Made by a program: the position numbers and the translations under genes
Shown here: one piece after another, positions 20,601-26,024 of the stretch
Numbering within the stretch: the stretch's first letter is position 1
How the letters are laid out: every line of letters starts with the position of its first letter
The notes under the pieces: model-generated
Databases searched by the model: none
What the model was told of the DNA's origin: nothing
What the model saw: only the letters and a program-made list of their open reading frames with translations
Virus record (IMG/VR): IMGVR_UViG_3300046002_002531
Location: 1-49,240 of that record
DNA: 49,240 bases
DNA from: a virus
Strand: one strand, 5' to 3'

Positions 20601-22168
20601 ATAACAGTACCTGCAGGGATTACATCTGTAGTAACTGCACTTAAACTAATTCTATTCAATGGATAATTAGTGATAATCTCATCATTGTAGGGTTCAGGTG
20701 TAACTAATAATGTTGTATCAACTAATTGTATGCCTGTAGCAGACCCTACTCCTTCTACATAATATTCCTTATCCTGATATGTTGCTGGGATAGCATCAGT
20801 ACCAAATCTTATTTTCAATCCGCTAGTAAATACCACTCCATTGGGACTGGTGTATGTAGTTTTTCCTAAAATATCATTTTCAACATCTATAGACCAGCCA
20901 GCGATATCAACTAGTTTAATTGTACCATAGATAGACGGATTGTTACCATCTTGAAAGTACAAAGTATCTTGTATACTTGATATCACAGGAACAACATGAA
21001 AAAATCCATCATAATCTTTAAAGAATTCTTTATTGGCATTAACTACACCAGATCTGATATAGACCTTTTCGTTGATTTGTACATCTTGTACACAGGCCAA
21101 TCGAATTAATGGATCGTTGATATCACCACTGTCTGCAAATTGTACACGCCAAACTCCGTAACGTTGTGCCTCGGGTATTACCTCGCCGGCATTATAGCCA
21201 GACACAATATCACCGTTGCCATCGTAAACATTAGGTACAGTCCATGCTTCTTCACCACGGTTTGTTAATAAATTTTGATCAATGAATATTGCAGTTTTAC
21301 CGTTGAGTTGAGTAGCAACACCTGCATAGCCTGGAAACGCAGCAAGGAATTGACTAACAGTATGATTTTGTATATCAGCATAGGCAAGAGGCACTGCGTA
21401 CTCTACGTTGGCCACTACATTCATTAACACATATCTGTCTTGGGCACTTGCCTGCGGCACATTAAATGTAATTGTACCCGAGTCTGCACCGTTGTTAATA
21501 ACTCCGAATACATCACGTGTACTAACTGTCGGAGTTGCATTTACTAGACCATCTACACCTAATTCAGTTTGTATCCAGAATTGATTACCCAATTGATCAA
21601 CTTCAAATGTGTATCGGCCACCACGTGCTAGAGTAAGAGTATTTTTTGTCGGGCTAGTAGATGTAAACTCGTAACGAGACGAACTTACATTACGAACAAC
21701 ATTATAGGTTTTTTCTAAATCAACTCCGCTGGTGTTAACATCAACAGCGTTTGGACCATCTGCAAGCCAGTAGTATTGACTAAAATTAATAAATTTATCA
21801 AATGATATTTGTGGGTCAAAGCTATAATATTCGTCGTCAAATAATCTATCATGGTTTGCAGTTAGCCCACCATAATATTCAATTTTGTTTAACAGATCAG
21901 TATAACTGGCAAAAAATGTAATTTCTTGTCGATCATTGCGAACAACAATACCTGGTTCAAGTTGATACTTTTGTCTTTCAGCTGAATTTTCGATTACATA
22001 GCTGTCTTTACTTTTATAAGTTGGAGCAAATGTTCTTCCGATATAGCCGTGTATATTTCTTAAATTTGGCTCAGTTACTAACTGATCCATTGTTGCCGAC
22101 AAAAACTTATTGTTAGTATCGGTTTGAAATATGGTAGGAAGAAAATTTGAAGTCTTTTTTGTCGCCAT
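8654..22168 (-). CDS. Giant (4504 aa) baseplate-associated structural protein, gp7 position
   Basis: One unbroken frame of 13.5 kb. The N-terminus (FLPTIFQTDTNNKFLSATMD, then FDPQISFDKFINFSQYYWLA) is conserved in very long structural proteins of T4-like environmental phages. Its place immediately after gp6 is that of T4 gp7, the wedge protein of about 1030 residues, so it is more than four times longer. Visible modules: a chitin-binding-like (CBM5/12-type) motif near residues 1840-1886; seven FG-GAP-like units near 2340-3050 that could close an integrin-type beta-propeller; a duplicated YGGSGYTSEPIVTI / SGSGYYITPTVIINGG segment near 3688-3755; a second CBM5/12-like motif near 3790-3840; and three 'LSGNVxxxxGDYITQ' units in the last 600 residues. 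A CTTAAATAC late-type motif precedes it. It is probably a baseplate protein with a long outward adhesive arm; the gp7 homology itself is inferred from position. Confidence 0.75.
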   Translation of the reverse strand: MATKKTSNFLPTIFQTDTNNKFLSATMDQLVTEPNLRNIHGYIGRTFAPTYKSKDSYVIENSAERQKYQLEPGIVVRNDRQEITFFASYTDLLNKIEYYGGLTANHDRLFDDEYYSFDPQISFDKFINFSQYYWLADGPNAVDVNTSGVDLEKTYNVVRNVSSSRYEFTSTSPTKNTLTLARGGRYTFEVDQLGNQFWIQTELGVDGLVNATPTVSTRDVFGVINNGADSGTITFNVPQASAQDRYVLMNVVANVEYAVPLAYADIQNHTVSQFLAAFPGYAGVATQLNGKTAIFIDQNLLTNRGEEAWTVPNVYDGNGDIVSGYNAGEVIPEAQRYGVWRVQFADSGDINDPLIRLACVQDVQINEKVYIRSGVVNANKEFFKDYDGFFHVVPVISSIQDTLYFQDGNNPSIYGTIKLVDIAGWSIDVENDILGKTTYTSPNGVVFTSGLKIRFGTDAIPATYQDKEYYVEGVGSATGIQLVDTTLLVTPEPYNDEIITNYPLNRISLSAVTTDVIPAGTVINIGTIEVEVYYEVTVGSLYIVTLSDVSSIVNGSAITGTGIASGTSVINTRRDTVYPEYITINRASVDLNAWSRNNRWFHRDIITATATYNNEQYIFDQDLRARRPIVQFESDLQLFNYGRIGKAPVDILDTTTQDAFNNLNGQVFSVAFGVTLFDGMRVIFANDVDPLVRNKIFVLNLVQTAIDGEGLLTGPKYINLNPAADGAVETYDSVVITDGVYKGTQWWYNGDTWIASQQKTSLQQDPLFDMYDSAEQSFSLYPLSTFTGTRLFGYNRSSTGTISDSVLAFPLTYTSFQTQGNIEFINYFDTDTFSYVANQTQLTERIATGFLHQIVDRYTSLPKNNWNTVTEKNNQYQLITYVYDGINSPFKIDVTVPDAVTIPYVKVYKNNVFLKTSQWTLTNGALTLSTAPTIGDKIDILVYSNEVSALGQYQIPKNLELNAQNTDLSTLTLGQIRNHLVELSQNSTELVGDVLSDSNLRDIEIKSQGGTILQHSAPLSNAALFLVNDSTNFIDAVRYAQQEYARFKNKFLELSVTLSGIQPTDPVASVDLIITEINKIKNSTFPWYYSDMIPYGTLKNIVNGVGYTIFDPLVRSYEITTTFDARALSNKAVLVYLNDVQLIIDIDYTFDTDRPAITFTDTVTLEVDDNVKIVEYADTNGSYVPETPTKLGLYPKFIPEIFLDDTYRTSINVIRGHDGSITPAFDDYRDEFLLELEKRIYNNITLRDIGSYQDIYNVMPGKFRNNDYSINEINQLTSKNFLIWIGNNKIDFTVNDTFDSNDPFTWNYSRFVDRIDSEALPGSWRACYQYFYDTLRPHLTPWEMLGFSTMPSWWVEEYGPAPYTGGNKLLWDDLEAGLIKQGTRAGIDTTFARPGLSEVIPVDANGFLLSPAAIMTASFNATHAATAWAVGQQGPVETAWRHSSDFAFAVQQALALAKPAKYFSLLMDVSRYSKNTMLEQYVTDTNDHIKQTSLTFNGDTSAGTVVRTAGYINWIADFLIHQGVDPATVITPLISHYQINLAYKLAGFSDQKYLQILAEQSSPTSTNDSIIVPNENYNVHLYKSTPVDKLVYSGVIIEKTTNGYSVRGYNLANPYFTIIPSVINSNAYKITVLTNSVTVFKDYQNLKLTVPYGYEFNSQQQIADFLISYERYLMAQGFTFNDTDEQLGETRNWKLSTKEFLFWAQQGWAPGSILVLSPVANTINAVTVGAITDAITDSQHGSKVLDQNFALVKTTNYNVLRSPTAFKLTLTNDAVIGYIELNLVQYEHVLIFDNTTVFNDIIYKPELGNRQYRLKLIGQKTADWDGSLSAPGFIYNSGNIDAWSSNKDYLKGDLVQYKNQYYVALNNVTQTTNAEFAFAYWKQIAASEIKKGLLPNFATIAAKSQVYYDSYTNFKDADQINYSHGLIGFKTRQYLSDLGLSDTTQIELYKGFIKQKGSANAINQLTSAEFNNLSSAINFYEEWAIRVGEYGALDTNPYVEIALDEKAFSVNPATATFVTDSSSDGVTTFNKSQLYKSTEQYNGIIALDRDAQSDYNNDITTAGYVNIDDVDTTIFDLANFTDLNNQLSAIGTGYTIWCAKDFSQNWNVYRVTETDNTVTSVANSLDGYVTFTTTNPHGLVAGDIFLVRSFATEFDGFYQVDSVIDLDNILVRYAGDTSQLTTLDGDGMLFILDSVRFNYMETARLYTPPHQWKVGEKIWIDEDAETNAVQGQPFGTQPSGTWKVYEKTHPWEMDQRLVKTNDMYITFSNVALANATSTLTIGGNAVTNITTITGNAVGIISNFLTSSNASNVSTSQIVSTNNIFPANTTVSSLTTNNEYSANIGYGQALKMIDNIEQTIFVGTTLYANLSVSTNTGAVNVFDKNTSNVYTESTTITPDGANTFTYGSHIDTAVDPFIDDGVAGRETLAVNAPTSSGAGGAANVGLIYTYNKLEGETVWNRGQVITGNVSAVDGQFGYGFAFDELGHWLYVGAPYEATPKVYVYGLQRFVTKATGNVTTSGSVSTITVPFTPEVTNDANALVVTSSTRTYIPNIDYTLSGTTITFISGNVNGTLTISQGPYYTLVKTINGPAGSEFGFCIDASLNGAQLGVGAPADSVIGSSGDLLDEAGAVYAYDRVIEAFTSTTGTVYTTVETIAPVYKVTVDGIELPRSEYTATPGTNTVTLNVPLGVGKVVNVETNEFTLLERLIGIDSLDGSLNAIQEGARFGTALTICSNNCAFYIGAPYYNAGTIYNTGAVWKFHNRGTLYGTNTGYTQNPTFTPGNTIRLDNFQITVTGTSLDSLIEDINDANLLGITAVNENGYLRLDSDKTVAKNRLRVLSGSGTVYEDAGLAIFAFMQIIVNPYRSNNEYFGTKVILARNAYMLVISSERGTTKHYATFDAHTDLLYPNAPEYIIDTDPTSLTYNELIVNPEQYLLDSTSTLHNINTTLDDDSTALLDEVKASGSVYTYELYDDPRDHVENPGRYAFCQQLDPTDLNSGDGFGAAFDVIGGHIVVSAPTDDTTIENGGSIYLFNNPTGRRGWSLIRYQEPRVDIESVTRMYLYSNLTNTILTSLEFIDPAKGKILGRADQEISYKTGYDPAIYNRGTNTAVSLNDNIFWSTTQVGEVWWNLSQLSYIDYEQDTLTYRSINWGNLFPGSTVEVLEWVESIYLPSAYVANGGDGVPKYADDSAYVELVYVDQVTNIISIKYFYWVKDKTTVDPTNETRQLTTTSIQDIIQNPKNQGIPYAAVIQNNSVVVYNVADYLSAQTTILHLDYNTVKNTNIIHSEYELVQKGNADSIISPKIINKLIDSLAGIDILGAEVPDPTLSVADKFGLGTRPRQAIFADRIAAYANLVEYANSILITKPITRNCDLTTISSAEAEPSFKLGEYDLKIETEIELDYLDVALLTAGYKVLVNQDTTQDNLWVLYELSADKTWTAIRTQSYKTDLYWDYVDWYAPGYGTDTQLEYVVDTLTDALKLPVAVGDDVLVRVANGVNRGWNLLVLNGNNQFDVVGIQDGTIQLKTSNGNFVNNKTPTTEIRYIITALKDDIFVGELDTEFNKLFFVMINYLFNEQKYVDWIFKTSFISVSHKLRSLLQYPNYIKDNQTYYESYITEVKPYSTKIREYSINYDSTDEFAGSVTDFDLSPYYDTDTKIFRSPSGEDVIKDEALWQTDTYNQWYANRNHRVESIVVEYGGSGYTSEPIVTIVDGGLAATGATARAIIDFDSGAVTSIELLTSGSGYYITPTVIINGGCTIPATAYAILKNKQVRSVNTTLKFDRVSYTSSVQEWAANTAYTAGDIVTHVGSLAGAVRHAFIVNANITSGSTFVHTEDYTRYSSANFTNANDRIVGYYEPTAAMPAIETINKDITIAASVTNSNVLFVTATPGLHKNMTISSNSANATIITEAVSGILLLSGNISANVGDYLTQTRVSNIYNVTSNVATSYWANVFVTANVQILTTLPAIFGNITNAYRVGAYLTEHEFNLTDVISIVDNSTITTTSVYPQATNLTALKLERPQTQTQGNVLIASYRNMGQLLRGIDYPGVQVQGIEFNQAPEFDGATPFDNGLFDNIQYDVDGLPMLDDAAVDTIIQSNYTDLALGTRAEDIDVVGGAYVDAYSSHAPEEMVPGIVFDTLDMQVYTKINGNVDVIAYRMFSNMMREESYLRIADAHATTLASNLAITDTTIVVADASKLTAPFIDTVGLGQIAIPGVIFINGERITYYTRNLLTNTLGQIRRGTQGTGTPALYTAGTLITDGSIDQLVPNVVSNISLSTITPYTVTTTRSYYLSLTGNVSANVGDVITQSVSGASMTVAGIDSVARVLLVIRNNTNSLTYQNNDVALSGNVTVTAGDYITQSSTGANLTVLTSGANVSNISLSYYGITTLTTGKAGSNIAINGSNVAIYPTTITSNVSLSSAIIINGTSTGNVYPLSIVPVGRNDAGNPFVDSNGNVTIVANISLHTTNVWYNLGSGVATDGTGFNGATTEQVTFLKASTATLIAP

Positions 22169-22194
22169 GTCGTTATAATCTCAAGTGTTATATA

Positions 22195-22203
22195 GTATTT
22201 AAG
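22195..22203 (-). promoter_or_regulatory. Late promoter-like motif (CTTAAATAC)
   Basis: On the minus strand CTTAAATACTATA overlaps the gp6 stop codon and lies 27-35 bp upstream of the giant gene's ATG (22168). It is a weaker match to TATAAATA, but identical in its TTAAATAC core to the motif before the Hc1-like gene. Confidence 0.4.
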
Positions 22204-25200
22204 CCAATACAGTTTGGTTGATTTGCGCTGCGGTGATTGCACTAATAATCTGTACATTGTCCACAGTTGCAGCACTTACAATAATTTCATTATAGTTTGC
22301 ATTGATTTGTAGTAGGCTACCGAATGTGCCAGTTTCACTCGATGGAACAATAGTGATACTTGCAATATTAGGTGCAAGCACACTATGCAGGTACGCACTC
22401 AATTCACTGAAGTAGAATGTTTCACCAAAGTCCCAGTTAGCTACATCAAAGTAACTGTTAATTGCATCAATGACTTTAGTTTTAATATCATTATCACTGA
22501 CCACTATACTTGTATTTTTTACCACTTTAAATGTTGCCTGTAATGAAATTGCTGCTTTGGCGCCAAATATTGGTTTAAATTTAGCAGGGTTATAAATGAT
22601 AGTATCTGTTAAATTTTTATAATTTTCCAAACTACTAAACTCTGTACTCAATGCATCAACGGTTGGAGCCGTTGGCTCAGCGACTACACCTGTAGTATCC
22701 TGTATCCATGCAGTATAATCAGTGGCGTATTGTTTTGTTAATAGATACAAGTCAATAATATTATTTGGGCTTGGATCGATACGACGATAGTTAGGGCTAT
22801 TATGACGATATTGGAAATATATATCTTGACGACCAACTTTAGCAGTATATCCGGTTACCTCAGATAATACGTAGGTTGCATCAGACTGATAAAATTTATT
22901 CTCAGCTGCAATATAAAATAATTGTCCAATAGGCCAAGTTTGACTAACTGCCTGCGCTGCTATCAGGGTTGCATAAGAGGAATTGATAAGATCGTTGCTG
23001 ACAAGCGTTTGTGTAACAAAATTATCATATCCATAGGTTGCTTGAAAGTATACATATTTGCTATTGCTATCAACATCCGGGCTAACAATTAATTCAAACA
23101 ATTCTGGATTATCTAATATACCATTGGTATCTATATCAGAAAACGTAACTAATATTTTATTAGGATTTTCGTAACCATCAACTTCAATAATATTTTTATA
23201 AATGTACCATGTATAATCCAATGCTAGAGGATTTGAATCATCGGGATTGGCGTTTACCTTTAATACTTTAATGTTATCATGTACAGTAAGACCTGTTTTA
23301 GGGTCAAACACTTTAACTGTATTGTCAAAGTAGAAATTAGTTTCTTTTACACTTTCAAATACATAATTAAGTCCACGATATAGCACAGTGTAAGTTTGTC
23401 CTACTGTTTTAAAACGGATCAACCAACTAGCATCTAAAGCGGCGCCACTGGTATTTCCTGCATCAGTTAGACTAAAATCACCTGTGTTTAAATTACTAGG
23501 TAATATTAATTTCCATGATGTAGTGTCAATATCATAACGCAGACCAAAATCTTGATATGACTGTACATAACCTACTATGCTATCCACTAGCGCAGTTGAA
23601 AATTCAGTATTTAACACCGCATATACTGCAACAGCTATAGCACCATCGGGCACTTGTTCGCCCAGGATAATCGGACCAGAGCCATTGGCTAAATTACCCA
23701 GGCCCCCATTGGTTCCATCACCAACAATCTGTTGAACTGATGCATATATAAAATATTTGTCGCCTGGCTTGCTCGGAGTATCATTATATACAATAGTATT
23801 TCGTGAATCAAAATAGTTGCCAGTGCCTGCTGAGAATTTAATTATAGAACTTTGTTTTATGTATTTGTTATTATTAGCAACTACATCACCAACTTGTAAT
23901 ATGATGTCTGATGCATTAACTAGATAACCAGTCGATCCGTTGGCCACTGTTGTTGAATAATGCCACTGTGTGTCACTGATAACGATAGTAGGATATTTAC
24001 TATAGAAAAAATGTAGTGTTTCTTGTGCTGACGCCACGGGTTTCACTTTGTTATAGATTGCTTTGTAAATATCATTCTTTGTGTTATAATCAAAGGAAAA
24101 CGTACCTACAAACGGATCACGATATAATACACCGTCATCTGCAAAGATGTTAGTACTTGAATATTTTCCAGTTGTATCAATAACATCTAAGTAACGACTA
24201 ATACCAGAACTTGTACGGTTAACTGCTTTAACTTTAAGTATGTTACTGAACAATGTGTAAGGTAAGATGTTGTAATCTTCGCCTGTTACCATACGATCTT
24301 GTGTATAGTATTGTTGAGGTGCTTTCTGACGTATTTCTTCCAGCGATTCACGTGAGCTAGCATTAGCCACAGTGTAGCGCAGGCTAGCACGAATAGTCAA
24401 GGTTTCAACTCTGCCACTACGGCTTGTATAATTAACTGGTACAACTATTCCCTGCATTTCATCTGGGGTGATTTTATAATCAGCACCATTACTCACACGG
24501 TAGTACAGTCTATAATTGCCCTGTGGAATGTTAGCAAAGGCACCATCACCAAATACTAGATCAATTTGATCACTGGCTCTAGTGTTGACTTGGAATATAG
24601 ATTTATTAGTACTTTTATTATAGATAACATTGGTGTTGTTTACTGCTGGAACCTGTGTCCATAAGGCATTTGGCAAGCCCTGTGCATTTAAACTGTATAA
24701 CCATATATCAGTGTTATTGATATTGTCAACATTGACACTATACACACGATTTGGTGTACTTTCTTGGAATGTAAAATCAAGTGATTTTAATTCGCCCTGT
24801 TTGAAGTAGGTAAAGAATCCAGTATTTGCACTGGTATTGCCCAAGTTATCATTTTTGTAAAGTAAATTAAATGGTTGATTTTGACGAGGTGCACTTTCGT
24901 ATATATAAGTTTTACCGGCACTTGTTGGGCTAGTCATTTCAAACTTAGTAGTTGTGCCTTCAATTTTAGTTGTAAAACTGTAGGTTGCAATGATGCTTGA
25001 TACTAAATTTATCTGATATTCGTCATTGATTATACCATTAATCAATTGACTGTTGCTAGGTTTACCTATAGATTGAGCTGACATTAATCCTGCATTGATC
25101 ACCGCGGTAAATTGCTCGTACCAATTGTCATTGGCTGAGTCTGCCCACGAAATTACTAAACCGGATAAATTAATACCGTTACTGTCGTAGACAGTTTCAG

Positions 25201-25576
25201 TTGTACTTACACTGTCAACTTTTAAAAGTCCGCTAGCAGGAATATTACGTTTAGGATTATAAGAAATTAGTTTAGCAAGTTTAAGAATACTGTCACGACG
25301 TTGTGCAGTGTCCATAAAGTTTTCACGAGCATTTAAATCGCCGCGGAATGCTAGACTTTGTCCTAAGAATGCAATTAAATCTATTAGAGCAATGAACTCA
25401 CTTGATTCAATAAAGTCATTGAAATCTTCCGGATAGTATAAGCGCAAATAATCAATCATCGACTTACGAAGTGTTTCATAATCGTAGCTTTGGAAGTCTG
25501 CATTGCGGAAAGTTTGATAGACGCGAGTCCAATCTTCAGCAACTAATAAACCGGTTTGTCTTGTGGTAATAGCCAT
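22199..25576 (-). CDS. gp6: Baseplate wedge subunit gp6
   Basis: A 1125-residue protein whose first 120 residues are a clear gp6 signature: DFNDFIESSEFIALIDLIAF, LGQSLAFRGDLNARENFMDT and AQRRDSILKLAKLISYNPKR. In T4, gp6 dimers form the continuous inner ring of the baseplate that joins neighbouring wedges and changes shape on sheath contraction. T4 gp6 has about 660 residues, so this version is much longer; the extra length lies mainly in the middle (roughly residues 450-900), which is beta-rich and could be an inserted domain. The C-terminal part (AISLQATFKVVKNTSIVVSD, VIDAINSYFDVANWDFGETF) matches the conserved baseplate-J-like end of this family. It lies directly after gp25, as in other T4-like phages, and has a good late promoter and an AGGAAAT site. 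Confidence 0.93.
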   Translation of the reverse strand: MAITTRQTGLLVAEDWTRVYQTFRNADFQSYDYETLRKSMIDYLRLYYPEDFNDFIESSEFIALIDLIAFLGQSLAFRGDLNARENFMDTAQRRDSILKLAKLISYNPKRNIPASGLLKVDSVSTTETVYDSNGINLSGLVISWADSANDNWYEQFTAVINAGLMSAQSIGKPSNSQLINGIINDEYQINLVSSIIATYSFTTKIEGTTTKFEMTSPTSAGKTYIYESAPRQNQPFNLLYKNDNLGNTSANTGFFTYFKQGELKSLDFTFQESTPNRVYSVNVDNINNTDIWLYSLNAQGLPNALWTQVPAVNNTNVIYNKSTNKSIFQVNTRASDQIDLVFGDGAFANIPQGNYRLYYRVSNGADYKITPDEMQGIVVPVNYTSRSGRVETLTIRASLRYTVANASSRESLEEIRQKAPQQYYTQDRMVTGEDYNILPYTLFSNILKVKAVNRTSSGISRYLDVIDTTGKYSSTNIFADDGVLYRDPFVGTFSFDYNTKNDIYKAIYNKVKPVASAQETLHFFYSKYPTIVISDTQWHYSTTVANGSTGYLVNASDIILQVGDVVANNNKYIKQSSIIKFSAGTGNYFDSRNTIVYNDTPSKPGDKYFIYASVQQIVGDGTNGGLGNLANGSGPIILGEQVPDGAIAVAVYAVLNTEFSTALVDSIVGYVQSYQDFGLRYDIDTTSWKLILPSNLNTGDFSLTDAGNTSGAALDASWLIRFKTVGQTYTVLYRGLNYVFESVKETNFYFDNTVKVFDPKTGLTVHDNIKVLKVNANPDDSNPLALDYTWYIYKNIIEVDGYENPNKILVTFSDIDTNGILDNPELFELIVSPDVDSNSKYVYFQATYGYDNFVTQTLVSNDLINSSYATLIAAQAVSQTWPIGQLFYIAAENKFYQSDATYVLSEVTGYTAKVGRQDIYFQYRHNSPNYRRIDPSPNNIIDLYLLTKQYATDYTAWIQDTTGVVAEPTAPTVDALSTEFSSLENYKNLTDTIIYNPAKFKPIFGAKAAISLQATFKVVKNTSIVVSDNDIKTKVIDAINSYFDVANWDFGETFYFSELSAYLHSVLAPNIASITIVPSSETGTFGSLLQINANYNEIIVSAATVDNVQIISAITAAQINQTVLA

Positions 25577-25596
25577 ACTAATTTCCTGTTATAATG

Positions 25597-25604
25597 TATT
25601 TATT
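25597..25604 (-). promoter_or_regulatory. Late promoter motif (AATAAATA)
   Basis: On the minus strand AATAAATACATTATAA lies 20-30 bp upstream of the gp6 ATG (25576) and is followed by an AGGAAAT ribosome-binding site. Confidence 0.6.
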
Positions 25605-25627
25605 TAAGGAAAAAAGTACGTAGTTTA

Positions 25628-26005
25628 TTAGTTTGCGGTAAGTGTTCTGCTTTGATTGTTGAATCTTAGATTCATTAGATTTGTTTGATTTGTCTGTAGA
25701 TAGCGTAGTTCAAGTTCGATTTGAATGCCTGTTTCATACTCAGTAACAATAACATTATCGATCGACACACGTGGGTCATAGGCAGCAATTGCTTTAATGT
25801 CGGCTATGATAGCACTTTTAAGTTCAGGAGTAAACGGATCATATAAGACGTTCCATATAATAGTGCCAAAATTAGGATTCATCAGCTTCTCACCTTTGCG
25901 GATTTGAAAGTGATTGATTAAATCTTGTTTAATTAACTCAAAGTCAGTTAGACGAAACTTTTTATTTCTGCCTACTGTTGAGAAACCTTTATATAAAATA
26001 GCCAT
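25628..26005 (-). CDS. gp25: Baseplate wedge subunit gp25
   Basis: A 125-residue protein of the gp25/GpW-like family, the usual size. The diagnostic segment is QIRKGEKLMNPNFGTIIWNV at about residues 37-56, where family members have G-E-(R/K)-x(3)-P-x-F-G, followed by LYDPFTPELKSAI. In T4, gp25 sits at the top of the wedge next to the hub and is thought to trigger the first layer of the sheath. It is flanked by gp5 and gp6. The ATG follows AGGATAAATATTATT, so the usual late-promoter string GATAAATA is only five bases from the start codon. Confidence 0.92.
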   Translation of the reverse strand: MAILYKGFSTVGRNKKFRLTDFELIKQDLINHFQIRKGEKLMNPNFGTIIWNVLYDPFTPELKSAIIADIKAIAAYDPRVSIDNVIVTEYETGIQIELELRYLQTNQTNLMNLRFNNQSRTLTAN

Positions 26006-26010
26006 AATAA

Positions 26011-26018
26011 TATTTATC
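26011..26018 (-). promoter_or_regulatory. GATAAATA motif abutting gp25 start
   Basis: On the minus strand GATAAATA ends five bases before the gp25 ATG. As a late promoter it would give a nearly leaderless message, so it may instead be a coincidental part of the translation start region (AGGATAAATATT). Confidence 0.3.
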
Positions 26019-26024
26019 CTAGGG

